In this document: positions 17,921 through 26,061 of the stretch, in pieces
How the letters are laid out: each line of letters begins with the position of its first letter
Position numbering within the stretch: position 1 is the stretch's first letter
Notes under the pieces: generated by a model
Told to the model about the DNA's origin: nothing
The model's input: the letters and a program-made list of their open reading frames with translations, nothing else
Database searches by the model: none
Position numbers and translations under genes: made by a program
Origin: DASRSS01 sp963799045
GTDB lineage: Bacteria; Actinomycetota; Actinomycetes; Mycobacteriales; Jatrophihabitantaceae
Length of the DNA stretch: 64,000 bases
Reading direction: 5' to 3'
NCBI GenBank assembly: GCA_963799045.1
Contig: CAWCVN010000001.1
Location: 310,001-374,000, forward strand

Positions 17921-18523
17921 TCACGTGCAGCCCAGGTGGGTGCACCACTTCTCGGACGAGGCCTGGTCATTGAATCCGGTGCCCCCGAAGCTCGCACCCG
18001 AATTGACCCCGACATTCCACGACGGCGAGCCGAAGTTCGCATTCTCGAACAGGGTGACTGCACAGCCGCTGTAGGTGTGCACCGAGGACACGACGTCGTT
18101 CCAGCCGGTGGGCATGTGGGCCGTCTGGTAATTGCCGCACGGCGCGCTCTGATACCAGGTCCACGATCGGCCGCCACCCTGGACGTCGGTGAAGTCGATG
18201 CTCAGTACGTATGTTGTGTTCGCGGTGACGCCGGCCGGCTCGGCGAAGATCGCGCCGAGCTGAGACCTCGTGAGCGAGCCCGGCTGTGCCGTGCCGGCGA
18301 GCGAGACGCGGCCACCCGTCGCCGCGGACACCGCCTGCGCGAAGGTCGGGTAGCACCTCACGTTGAGCGGCCCGTCGTCGGCCTGCCCGGCTGGCGACGG
18401 CTCGCCGATGCAGTTGCCGCCACTCGCCGGACCTGCTGCCTGTGCATCGGTCCCTCCCGAAAATGCTGCGAGAATCGCTGTCATCACCATTGAAGCTAAT
18501 AGCAGTCGACGTATTTGTGACAT
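17921..18523 (-). CDS. Secreted beta/gamma-crystallin-like (peptidase inhibitor I36-type) protein
   Basis: ATG 18523 follows GGGAGGCG and begins a Sec signal peptide (MSQIRRLLLASMVMTAILAA, cleavage near DAQA-A). The mature part of about 170 residues has six cysteines and a C-terminal domain WNDVVSSVHTYSGCAVTLFE...FGSPSW...FNDQASSEKW. Two F/Y...(N)DxxSS repeats and the aromatic Greek-key corners are the signature of beta/gamma-crystallin domains, including Streptomyces metalloproteinase inhibitor SMPI (family I36). A calcium-binding or protease-inhibiting role is possible. It lies downstream of the ECF operon on the same strand, but has its own promoter. Confidence 0.65.
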   Translation of the reverse strand: MSQIRRLLLASMVMTAILAAFSGGTDAQAAGPASGGNCIGEPSPAGQADDGPLNVRCYPTFAQAVSAATGGRVSLAGTAQPGSLTRSQLGAIFAEPAGVTANTTYVLSIDFTDVQGGGRSWTWYQSAPCGNYQTAHMPTGWNDVVSSVHTYSGCAVTLFENANFGSPSWNVGVNSGASFGGTGFNDQASSEKWCTHLGCT

Positions 18524-18576
18524 TACCGCGCCTCCCAAATGGCGATTCTGATTGACCAGAAAGCGGTCTCGCGACA

Positions 18577-18604
18577 GGATTACCAGATGGAATTCGGGTG
18601 TCAA
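18577..18604 (-). promoter_or_regulatory. SigA-type promoter of the crystallin-like gene
   Basis: Minus strand: -35 TTGACA (18599-18604), 16-base spacer, -10 TAATCC (18577-18582). This gives a 5' leader of about 50 bases with a good ribosome-binding site. The stretch is lower in GC than its surroundings. Confidence 0.55.
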
Positions 18605-18649
18605 TAGAGAATGTCTTTTGTCTCCTATTCTGCTTTGTCGTAGGGGATC

Positions 18650-19171
18650 TCAGCTCAAACCCGGAAGGCCAAATTCGGAACAATTGGACGTATTGCCCGG
18701 GAAGGTCGGGAAGACCGCAGCCTGCCCGTCGGGCAGGACGCAGACGAACAGGTCCGGGACCGGGAACGGCCCTGCATTCGCCGGGGGCGCGGTTGCCCCG
18801 TTGACGCCCGGGCGCAGGATGCCGACGCGCCACACGGCCGCACACGCCCGCTGAGCGTCTCCTACCCTGCCGGGAGCACTCGCCGTCCCGGCCTCGGCGA
18901 CCGACGTACCGGGGAAGTCCGGCCCGCTGACGTACTCGTCCGACGAGTAGCAGCGAGCCATGCGGTGATCGGTCACCGGCGCCTGCGAAATGACGCTGTA
19001 GGCGACGGCCGCACCGCCACCGACCACGCATATACCGAGTCCACCTGCGAGCATCGCCCTGACGCGCGAGGTGCGACGGCGCGGCCCGGCAGACACTGTG
19101 CGGACCAGCTCCTGCCGGAACGCCGCGCGGTAGGCGAGGCTCGTCGCCCGCGCTCGGCCGTGTTCGGTCAT
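18650..19171 (-). CDS. Membrane protein coupled to ECF sigma factor (putative anti-sigma factor)
   Basis: A 173-residue single-pass protein: about 42 basic cytoplasmic residues, a span (MLAGGLGICVVGGGAAVAYSVI), then about 105 extracytoplasmic residues with four cysteines (RCYSSD, RACAAV, FVCVLP, NCSEF) that could form two disulfides. It lacks the HxxxCxxC zinc anti-sigma signature. Its start overlaps the sigma stop (ATGA, 19168-19171), the usual sigma/anti-sigma coupling, so it may hold the sigma factor and sense an envelope signal. Function is inferred from context and topology only. Confidence 0.6.
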   Translation of the reverse strand: MTEHGRARATSLAYRAAFRQELVRTVSAGPRRRTSRVRAMLAGGLGICVVGGGAAVAYSVISQAPVTDHRMARCYSSDEYVSGPDFPGTSVAEAGTASAPGRVGDAQRACAAVWRVGILRPGVNGATAPPANAGPFPVPDLFVCVLPDGQAAVFPTFPGNTSNCSEFGLPGLS

Positions 19172-19788
19172 GGGGTGCCTCCTCGGAGCTGCGAGAACGC
19201 CGCGCTGTGCTGTGCGGCACCCGCCGCGTCCGGTTCGTTCAGGGCCCGTCTGAGTCGGTCCCGCGCGCGGGAGAGCCGCGACTTGACCGTCCCGACCGGG
19301 ACTCCCAACGCCGTTGCCGCTTCGGCATACGGCACTTCGGCGATGTCGCAGAGCGCGATGACCTCGCGCTCGGCGCTGCGCAGCCCGGCGATCGCCGCCT
19401 GCACCCGTCTCGCAGACTCGATCTCGTCGATGCGCATGACGACCTCGTCCGCGACGTCGCCGACCGAGTCCGGCATCGGCAGTCGGGACAGCAGTTGCGC
19501 GTACCGGCGTCGTGCGCGCGAGGAATTGCGCACCACGTTCGTCGCCACCACCAGCAACCAGGGCCGGGCCGAGCCATCGACGAAGTTGACCCGCCGGACA
19601 TTCCGCCAGGCCTCCAGGAACGTGACCGAGGCCATGTCCTCGGCGTCCGGGCTGCCGAGGCGGCGGCAGTGCCGAAGCACGGCGTCTACGTGGCGGTCGT
19701 AGATCACCCCGAAGGCCTCACCGTCGCCGCTGATGGCGCGGTGGCACAGCTGCTCGTCGGTGAGATCACCCCCGATTGAGTGCTGCAT
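19168..19788 (-). CDS. ECF-subfamily RNA polymerase sigma factor
   Basis: A 206-residue sigma-70 family protein with region 2 (EAFGVIYDRHVDAVLRHCRR, EDMASVTFLEAWRNV) and region 4 (AIAGLRSAEREVIALCDIAE...ATALGVPVGTVKSRLSRARD). ATG 19788 is chosen because it gives the usual region 2 leader; longer frames only add low-complexity sequence. GGGAACC at 19817-19823 resembles an ECF -35 placed for autoregulation. The gene is translationally coupled to the membrane protein behind it and divergent from the giant exported protein. Confidence 0.88.
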   Translation of the reverse strand: MQHSIGGDLTDEQLCHRAISGDGEAFGVIYDRHVDAVLRHCRRLGSPDAEDMASVTFLEAWRNVRRVNFVDGSARPWLLVVATNVVRNSSRARRRYAQLLSRLPMPDSVGDVADEVVMRIDEIESARRVQAAIAGLRSAEREVIALCDIAEVPYAEAATALGVPVGTVKSRLSRARDRLRRALNEPDAAGAAQHSAAFSQLRGGTP

Positions 19789-19793
19789 ACCTA

Positions 19794-19823
19794 ATAATGT
19801 CCGCCCACCCCGTGCCGGTTCCC
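19794..19823 (-). promoter_or_regulatory. Possible ECF-type autoregulatory promoter
   Basis: Minus strand GGGAACC (19817-19823) is a typical ECF -35. Seventeen bases on is CATTAT (19794-19799), 5 bases before ATG 19788, so the transcript would have almost no leader. The -10 is not a textbook ECF motif. Confidence 0.35.
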
Positions 19824-20057
19824 GGGAAGCGCGCTGACCGTCGTCGCCCCGATACCGCGCACTGCGAACGGATCCCGGGTGATGGCCGCGCACAGGTCAG
19901 GAGCTTGGTCCCGAGCGGTCGCGACAACCGGCTCTGTGCCGGGCGAGCTGCGGCGGTGACAGTCAAGGCAGTAGGGCATCACTTCACCGAGCTGTCGCCC
20001 GAGGGGTTGGGCGCGGTACGAGCGTTGCGGTGCGGGCATTCGTCGGAGGAGTCGAAG

Positions 20058-23000
20058 ATGAACCTCAAACGTGATCGGCTTCCGTCTCGCGCGCGCACGG
20101 ATCGCCGCATCGGCAGGGCGTTGGCGGCCCTCGCGACGGCGATGCTGACGGCACTCACCATGGCACCGACCGCCCTTGCAGCCGGTTCGGGCAGCGGCGG
20201 AGGGCAGGGCAGCCAAGGAGGGCAGGGCGGCCAAGGCAGCGGTGAGAGCACGGGCACGCTCTACTCGGACCTGGTCGTGGTGCTGCGCGCCGAGACCGGC
20301 ACACCGATCCTGAACAAGTACGTCGTCCCCGCCACGGAGACCGATCCGGCGAGCGCGGAGTACTGCGTGCAACCGGTGTCCTACGAGCGAGTCCCGGGGC
20401 TGACCGCCGGCGTGAACCCGGTCGACGGGCGGCAGGTGTGGATCCTTCCGCTGCAGGGCGAATGGCTCGCCGACCCGATCGACCCACTCCCGGTCGCCGA
20501 GATCGAGGCCTGCGACCCGCAGCCGCAGTACGCCATGTTCGTCAAGGAGGTCGAGCTCGAGCGGCTGAACCTCGCCCGCACCGCCGACGAGGTCATCGCC
20601 CGCAAGATCGCCGATGTCGACACCAAGCTGCGCTACGCCGACTCGATCGCGCTGGAGTCGACCGGCCGCCTCAGCTACGACGGCACGCCGATCGACGCCT
20701 CGCCGGAGAACGCCGCGATCTACCAGTCGCTGATGACCACCGGCACGATTCCCGGCCTGCCCGCCGCGATGGCCGGACCACCGGCCGCGGTCGGGCCCGC
20801 TCCTGGTGACGGCGCCTCGCACAGCCGCTTCAGCGCCTGGGACCTCGCCGCGATGGCGATCGGCGCCGCGGCGAGCAAGACCACGCCGCTGACCCTCGAC
20901 GCGGTCGAGTACTACAACCGCATCATCGGCTTCCCGCCGTCCGCGGACCCGACGGCGAACCCGCCGGTTCCCGAGTACCAGTCGCCCTGGGGCGTGAACT
21001 TCGTGCGCTCCGCCGATCCCGCCGACCCGGCGAAACAGCTGGCCGACAGCGAGCAGTTCGTCGACTACAGCCACTTCAGCTACAACCGGTCGCAGACCTT
21101 CAAGGGCAGCGTCACCTGGCTCGACGTGCCGACGCTGACGTGGAAGGTCAGCAAGATCACCGACATCGTGCCGTTCACCAACCTGTCCTCCTACCCGGAG
21201 ATCGGCACGCACACGCTGACCGGGCTGGTCGCGTTCGCGCAGCTGGCCGACGACGTCCGCGCCATGTGTAACTTCATTCCGGACAACACGTTCATCCCCG
21301 GCTTCTACATGGACGTGCCCGGTGTCGACACCACGGCGGCCCAGCTGAGGGCGATCCACGATCCGGCGGTGTCGCTCGGTGCGCTGCCGCAGACCGTCTT
21401 CGAGACCATGCCGTTCCAGGCCACCGCATCGTTGTTCAACCCGTTCGGCGGAGCGGAGATCAGCGGCGCGCGGCTGCGCCTGACGGTCCACGCCCCGCAA
21501 TCGCTGGCGGCCGGTGACCTGACCGCGATAGCAGCCGACGGCCAAGCGGTCCCGTTCACGCTCAAGGGGAACGGCGATCTCGAGGGCTGGTGGGGCCCGG
21601 CCGCAGGGTTCCCGGTGCAGCGCGGCTACAACCTCGCCACGACCTTCGACGTCACGATCGCCGATGGCGCTCCGACCGGCGCGTACCAGGTGACGCTGGA
21701 CCTCGTGACGGCCGCGGACGAGTCGACCGTCCTGGCTCAGGCCACGGCGACGCTCAACGTCAGCGGCAATGTGGCGACCGTGCTGTGGGGCGCACCCGTC
21801 GTTCGGTACGCCACGCAGGGCAGTGCCGTGACGCTGCCGGTCCGGGTGTACTCGCCGAGCGCGGGAACCGGTCGGCTGACGCTGACGGTGACCGGCCCGG
21901 GGGACGACCCGACGACACCCGGCGTGACCGAGGCGCTGACCGCCGGCGACGTGACGGTGTACGTCACCGACGGCTCCAGCCTGGTGCGCGTGCCCATGAC
22001 GCTGGACGGCCAGGGACACCTCGTCGGCGGCTGGGACGTCCCGCTCGCGGCCGGCTACACGTCGGTGGCGTGGTATGTCACCGTCGCTGAGGGCGCGCAG
22101 GTCGGCAACTACGCCTACGGGTTCGCGCTGGACGGCGCCAACGCCCTGAGCCCGGCGGTCGTGGCGATCTCGGCCGTTGAGTCCCACGGGAACCAGCCGC
22201 CCGGCAGCGGCGAAGGCGGAGGAGAGGACTCGACCGCGCCGGTCGCGACCCTCACGCCGGTCGGCACCCTCGACGCGACTGCGACGTTCACGCTGAGCGC
22301 GGACCAGGACGGCGTGACGTTCGAGTGCACGCTGGCGAAGGACGGCGCTGGGCAGCCGTGGCAGGCCTGCACCTCCCCGGTGAGCTACACCGGCCTGCAG
22401 GCGGGCGCGTACGTCTTCTCGGCCCGCGGCACCAACAGCGGTGGTCTGGTCTCGGCAGTGGTCACCCGGTCGTGGACGGTCAGCCCACCGTCCGGCGGCG
22501 GCGGTGACGGTGACGGCGGTGGTGGTGGCAGCGGTGGCGACACCGGCGCGGCGATCACCACGCCGGGCGCGCCGACACAGGTCGCGGCGACCGTCGATGC
22601 TGACAAGGTGATCGTCTCGTTCAGCGCACCCGTCTCCGACGGCGGCGCGCCGATCACCGGCTACGTCGTCACACCCTCGCCGGCGTGCAGCACCTGCACC
22701 GGCCTGAACACCACCTCGACGAGCACGACGATCACCGGGTTGATCGCCGGCACCAGCTACACCTTCACGGTCACCGCGACCAACAGCGCCGGTGACGGCT
22801 CCGCCTCCGCGGGCTCGAACGCGGTGACGACGCCGGCGGCCGCGGCCGGCCGGATGCGCCTGACCAACCCGGGGACGCTGACCGGCTCGGTCGGCCTGCG
22901 GGTCTCGGTGCGGCTGCGCGCGACCGACGCTGCCAAGGACGCGGTCCTGGCCTTCACGGCGACCGGGCTGCCCGCGGGGCTGCGCATCAGTTCCGCCGGG

Positions 23001-23654
23001 CTGATCACGGGCACGCCGAACCGCCGCGGCACGTACCGCGTGACTGCGGTCGTACGGGACGGCGCGGGTGCCTCGGCCGCGGCGGCGTTCGCCGTCGTCG
23101 TCCGGGCGAGGGGCGGCTGCCTGGCCGCTGCGCCGTACGAGGACGTGCCGGTGAACAGCGTCTACTGCCGCCTGCTGACGTGGGCGAAGCAGTCCGGCCT
23201 GTCTGGCATGGCGAAGTTCCACCCGACGGTGATCGCGACTCGGCAGCTGATGGCCGTGCAGCTGTACCGGCTGCTGCACGACGGCCGCGACGCCGGGCGC
23301 TGCGGTGCCGACTTCGCCGGGATCCCGGCGAGCGATCCACGCTGCGGCGATACCCGCTGGGTGGTGCAACACGGGCTCATGCTGCTGACGTCCAACGGCA
23401 GTTTCCTGCCGGGCCGTCCGGTGACGAGGAGTGACGTGGCGTACGCGGTCTACGTGCTCAGGAACGGACACCGGCCGCCGAGGTCCAAGACCGCCTATGC
23501 CGGCATGCCCGCGAGCAACAGGTACACCGCCGCCGCGTGGTGGGTCGTGCGCCACCACATCATGCCGCTCACGCACGGCAAGTTCCTGCCGACGGCCCGC
23601 GTGCCGCGGGTACAGCTGATCGTCTGGCTGTACCGCGCCGAGCACCGCCGGTGA
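20058..23654 (+). CDS. Large exported protein with Fn3, Ig-like and SLH-like domains
   Basis: A 1198-residue protein starting at ATG 20058 after GGAGGA. It has a Sec signal peptide (hydrophobic RALAALATAMLTALTMA, cleavage after TALA), a Gly/Gln/Ser linker, a unique region of about 500 residues, then two beta-rich repeats at about 460-700. A Gly/Glu linker, an Ig-like unit, a Gly-rich linker (about 811-830), a fibronectin type III domain (about 835-928) and a putative Ig domain (FTATGLPAGLRISSAGLITG, about 965) follow. The last 170 residues contain three SLH-like repeats (FxDxPxxSxYCRxLxWAxxxGL..FHPxxxxTR). SLH repeats bind secondary wall polymers, so the protein is probably on the cell surface. 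No LPXTG motif is present. The unique N-terminal region has no recognised family. Confidence 0.8.
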   Translation: MNLKRDRLPSRARTDRRIGRALAALATAMLTALTMAPTALAAGSGSGGGQGSQGGQGGQGSGESTGTLYSDLVVVLRAETGTPILNKYVVPATETDPASAEYCVQPVSYERVPGLTAGVNPVDGRQVWILPLQGEWLADPIDPLPVAEIEACDPQPQYAMFVKEVELERLNLARTADEVIARKIADVDTKLRYADSIALESTGRLSYDGTPIDASPENAAIYQSLMTTGTIPGLPAAMAGPPAAVGPAPGDGASHSRFSAWDLAAMAIGAAASKTTPLTLDAVEYYNRIIGFPPSADPTANPPVPEYQSPWGVNFVRSADPADPAKQLADSEQFVDYSHFSYNRSQTFKGSVTWLDVPTLTWKVSKITDIVPFTNLSSYPEIGTHTLTGLVAFAQLADDVRAMCNFIPDNTFIPGFYMDVPGVDTTAAQLRAIHDPAVSLGALPQTVFETMPFQATASLFNPFGGAEISGARLRLTVHAPQSLAAGDLTAIAADGQAVPFTLKGNGDLEGWWGPAAGFPVQRGYNLATTFDVTIADGAPTGAYQVTLDLVTAADESTVLAQATATLNVSGNVATVLWGAPVVRYATQGSAVTLPVRVYSPSAGTGRLTLTVTGPGDDPTTPGVTEALTAGDVTVYVTDGSSLVRVPMTLDGQGHLVGGWDVPLAAGYTSVAWYVTVAEGAQVGNYAYGFALDGANALSPAVVAISAVESHGNQPPGSGEGGGEDSTAPVATLTPVGTLDATATFTLSADQDGVTFECTLAKDGAGQPWQACTSPVSYTGLQAGAYVFSARGTNSGGLVSAVVTRSWTVSPPSGGGGDGDGGGGGSGGDTGAAITTPGAPTQVAATVDADKVIVSFSAPVSDGGAPITGYVVTPSPACSTCTGLNTTSTSTTITGLIAGTSYTFTVTATNSAGDGSASAGSNAVTTPAAAAGRMRLTNPGTLTGSVGLRVSVRLRATDAAKDAVLAFTATGLPAGLRISSAGLITGTPNRRGTYRVTAVVRDGAGASAAAAFAVVVRARGGCLAAAPYEDVPVNSVYCRLLTWAKQSGLSGMAKFHPTVIATRQLMAVQLYRLLHDGRDAGRCGADFAGIPASDPRCGDTRWVVQHGLMLLTSNGSFLPGRPVTRSDVAYAVYVLRNGHRPPRSKTAYAGMPASNRYTAAAWWVVRHHIMPLTHGKFLPTARVPRVQLIVWLYRAEHRR

Positions 23655-23671
23655 GGGGCCGACGATCGGCC

Positions 23672-23677
23672 TAAACT
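23672..23677 (+). promoter_or_regulatory. -10 element TAAACT of a leaderless start
   Basis: TAAACT ends 7 bases before ATG 23685; no Shine-Dalgarno sequence is present. Confidence 0.45.
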
Positions 23678-23684
23678 GCCGGTC

Positions 23685-24257
23685 ATGCGGCTGGGGACGG
23701 CGGCAGCGGTCGCGGTCACGATCGTCGTGACCGCGACCGTCGTTCTGGCTGCCTGCTCGACCGCCACCGGTCGCGCGGGGCGCTCCGCGGGGCCGGCCGC
23801 GAGCGAGGCGCCGTCGGTGACGTCGGCGCCGGCACCGGGCGCGCCGGCGCGTTGTCCGCGAGCGCCGCGCGCGGCGTTCGCCGGCACGGCGTCGGGGATT
23901 CGGATCGAACGGTCGGCGGGCCTGCTTAAATGCCGCTACCGTCCCGCGAAGGTCCTGCCGCATACCTGCGCGGCCGCGACCGTGGTGATCGACACGGCGC
24001 CACAGGTGTTTCGCACGTTCCAGCGCTGGACCGTCGAGACCGGTCAGAACGCGATGTGGACAGACAATCCGGCGTTGAACCCGCGACCGGTGCCCGGTGT
24101 CGGGATCGAGGCCGAGTGGGTGCCGGCCACCCGGACGTTCGCAACCGCGACGCGGTCGAGCTGGGTGACGGTGTTCCTCGACTGCCCGGCCGGGGCGTCC
24201 GGCGCCCGGGCGCTCGCCGAGTCCCTGGCCCGGATGGGGCTGGCCGCCGCGCGGTAG
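23685..24257 (+). CDS. Putative lipoprotein, 190 residues
   Basis: The N-terminus (MRLGTAAAVAVTIVVTATVVLAAC) is a lipoprotein signal with lipobox VLAAC, so the mature protein should be lipid-anchored at Cys24. After an Ala/Ser/Pro linker a folded domain of about 130 residues contains CxYRP, TCAAATVVIDTAP, a Trp-rich stretch (FQRWTVETGQNAMWTDN) and VFLDCPAG. Such small actinobacterial lipoproteins (DUF3558-like in outline) often bind ligands at the envelope; I cannot assign a family with confidence. It ends the surface-related island. Confidence 0.6.
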   Translation: MRLGTAAAVAVTIVVTATVVLAACSTATGRAGRSAGPAASEAPSVTSAPAPGAPARCPRAPRAAFAGTASGIRIERSAGLLKCRYRPAKVLPHTCAAATVVIDTAPQVFRTFQRWTVETGQNAMWTDNPALNPRPVPGVGIEAEWVPATRTFATATRSSWVTVFLDCPAGASGARALAESLARMGLAAAR

Positions 24258-24575
24258 GGCGACGAGCCTCCAATGCTCGAGGGGGCTTCATGCGGGTGGG
24301 AGGCGTGAACCGGGACCGAGAGGTCGGCCGGTGCCGGCTGGTGCGCGGGATCCGCTTCGACCCGATCAGCCGCGGCGCCGGGCTGCGTCGCTCTCGCCGC
24401 GATCTGCCTCCTCGGCGTCGTCGCGATCAGATCCGCCCCGGCCGGTAGTGGCGATGGATGGGCTGTGGATCGGCCCACGCGTGACCAAAGGCCCTGCTGC
24501 CCGCGGCGTCGCGCGACGCACCCTGGCAACGGGCGGCGCGGTCGCCGCTCGAGCGAGCGCAGGAGATGAGTCGCG
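24258..24575. other. Intergenic stretch, lipoprotein-SHOCT
   Basis: No supported gene. One plus-strand frame encodes a hydrophobic run (GCVALAAICLLGVVAI, about 24388-24436) without a start codon in reach, perhaps the remnant of a small membrane protein. The last 20 bases hold the AGGAGA site of the SHOCT gene. Confidence 0.4.
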
Positions 24576-24857
24576 ATGATGTGGCATGACTGGCATGACG
24601 GTGGCTGGGGGCTCGGCACCTGGCTGCTGATGGGCTTCGGCATGCTGCTGTTCTGGGGACTGGTGGCGGCGGTGATCGTGTGGGTGGTCCGCACGACCGG
24701 TGCTCCGCGCCGGCCCGGGTACGGCGGTGGCGTCCCGATGGACAAGCCCGCGGTGCCGACCCGTCCGAGCGCGCGGGAGATCCTCGACGAGCGCTACGCC
24801 CGTGGGGAGATCAGCGACGAGGAGTACCGATCCCGACGCGACACGCTCGGATCGTGA
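24576..24857 (+). CDS. SHOCT domain membrane protein
   Basis: A 93-residue protein: His/Trp-rich N-terminus (MMWHDWHDGGWG), one membrane span (WLLMGFGMLLFWGLVAAVIVWVV), a linker and a C-terminal SHOCT motif (SAREILDERYARGEISDEEY). SHOCT is a short oligomerisation module at protein ends. Proteins of this build are often beside copper or metal-stress genes. The next gene, a cupredoxin-like protein, starts within its stop codon (TGATG, 24855-24859), so both are made together. Confidence 0.85.
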   Translation: MMWHDWHDGGWGLGTWLLMGFGMLLFWGLVAAVIVWVVRTTGAPRRPGYGGGVPMDKPAVPTRPSAREILDERYARGEISDEEYRSRRDTLGS

Positions 24858-25510
24858 TGACCCGGTCCACCGTGCGCGCACCGCTGGGTCCTCGGGGCGT
24901 GCTCGTCGCCGCCGGCGCCGTCGTGGTTGTCGCGGCCGCGTCGACGGTGGCCGTCGCGGCCGTGGCCGGCGCCTTCGAGTCCCACTCCGGCTCTGTCTCC
25001 GCCGATGTGCGCACCGCGTCCGGCTGCACGGTGCCCTCCCTGCCCGGCACGACGGTTGCGGTCCGGCTGGCGGACATGGGCTCGCGCATGGGCGGCGGCT
25101 CCGGCGGGATGATGGGCGGCCCCGACGGGGACGGCGCCATGGGTCAAGGCGGGTGGCGGAACTTCCGGCCCGGCGTGATGCGCGTGCTCGCCTCGCCTTC
25201 GTCCGTTCCAGCCGGTGCCGTATCGCTGCTGGTGACCAACACCGGCTACCTCATCCACGAACTGGTCGTGCTCCCCCTGTCCGCGGGCCAGCAGCCCGGC
25301 ACGCGGCCGGTGGGCGCCGACGGCACGGTGGCTGAGACCGGCAGCCTCGGCGAAGCATCGGCCAGCTGTGCGGCCGGGGCAGGGGAGGGTATCGCTGCCG
25401 GCTCGACCGGCTGGGTCACCCTGCAGCTGCCGGCGGGGCGGTACGAACTGGTCTGCAACCTGCCCGGCCACTACACCGCCGGCATGTACACCGAGCTCGA
25501 CGTCACCTGA
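24857..25510 (+). CDS. Cupredoxin-like exported copper protein
   Basis: A 217-residue protein with an N-terminal signal anchor (GVLVAAGAVVVVAAASTVAVAAVAGA), a Gly/Met-rich stretch (MGSRMGGGSGGMMGG) and a C-terminal cupredoxin domain. The copper site is recognisable: His in NTGYLIHELVVLPL and Cys200-x4-His205-x4-Met210 in CNLPGHYTAGM, the type 1 set of sulfocyanin/plastocyanin-like proteins. It may carry electrons or bind copper outside the membrane. The Met-rich stretch also suits copper binding. It is coupled to the SHOCT gene. Confidence 0.8.
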   Translation: MTRSTVRAPLGPRGVLVAAGAVVVVAAASTVAVAAVAGAFESHSGSVSADVRTASGCTVPSLPGTTVAVRLADMGSRMGGGSGGMMGGPDGDGAMGQGGWRNFRPGVMRVLASPSSVPAGAVSLLVTNTGYLIHELVVLPLSAGQQPGTRPVGADGTVAETGSLGEASASCAAGAGEGIAAGSTGWVTLQLPAGRYELVCNLPGHYTAGMYTELDVT

Positions 25511-25543
25511 GCGGGTGGGGCGCGGGGCACGGACTCGCTCGCA

Positions 25544-25549
25544 TAGATT
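25544..25549 (+). promoter_or_regulatory. -10 element TAGATT of a leaderless start
   Basis: TAGATT lies 6 bases before GTG 25556 and no ribosome-binding site is seen. Confidence 0.5.
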
Positions 25550-25555
25550 TCTCGC

Positions 25556-26020
25556 GTGCCGAACGGAATTGTGGCGATCGACGACCCTCGCGCCGGCGAC
25601 GTGCGCGCCTTGCTGGCAAGGCATCTGGCGTTCGCGAACCTGCACAGCCCCCGCGAGGACGTGCACGCCCTCGACGTCGACGGGCTGCTCGATCCCGCCG
25701 TCACGTTCTTCGGCTACCGCGCCGGTGGCATGCTCCTGGGCGTGGGCGCGTTGAAGCAACTGGACCCGAGGCACGGCGAAGTGAAGTCGATGCACACGGC
25801 GAGCGAGTCGCGCGGGCTCGGGGTGGGCGGCGCGGTGCTCACGCACCTCCTGGCGGTCGCCGGCGATCGGAGGTACCGGCGCGTCAGCCTGGAGACGGGC
25901 ACGATGGCCGCGTTCGCGCCCGCGCGGGCGATGTACCTGGCTGCAGGCTTCACCCCGTGCGAGCCGTTCGCGGACTACGCCGTCAGCCCCAACAGCGCGT
26001 TCTTCACCCGGCTGCTGTAG
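25556..26020 (+). CDS. GNAT family N-acetyltransferase
   Basis: A 154-residue acetyltransferase with central strand GEVKSMHTASESRGLGVGGA, where ESRGLGVGGAVL is the acetyl-CoA pyrophosphate loop (Q/RxxGxG/A type), followed by RVSLETGTMAAFAPARAMYLAAGF, the conserved C-terminal half. The pattern KSMHT...SRGLGVG is typical of the YsnE/PA4866-like group. Substrate unknown. It stands alone between cupredoxin and phzF-like genes. Confidence 0.85.
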   Translation: MPNGIVAIDDPRAGDVRALLARHLAFANLHSPREDVHALDVDGLLDPAVTFFGYRAGGMLLGVGALKQLDPRHGEVKSMHTASESRGLGVGGAVLTHLLAVAGDRRYRRVSLETGTMAAFAPARAMYLAAGFTPCEPFADYAVSPNSAFFTRLL

Positions 26021-26061
26021 CTGCACGGGCAGCCGTCGGGGCGGTCGGGGAGGATGAGGCC

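Noticed and set aside
19791..23963. 1390-codon open frame on the minus strand
   Set aside because: It is the mirror of the exported protein gene, caused by high GC at third positions; it has no domains and is Arg/Gly/Pro-rich.
24290..24448. 52-codon ORF with Arg-rich product
   Set aside because: No ribosome-binding site, no domain; composition is that of GC-rich noise.
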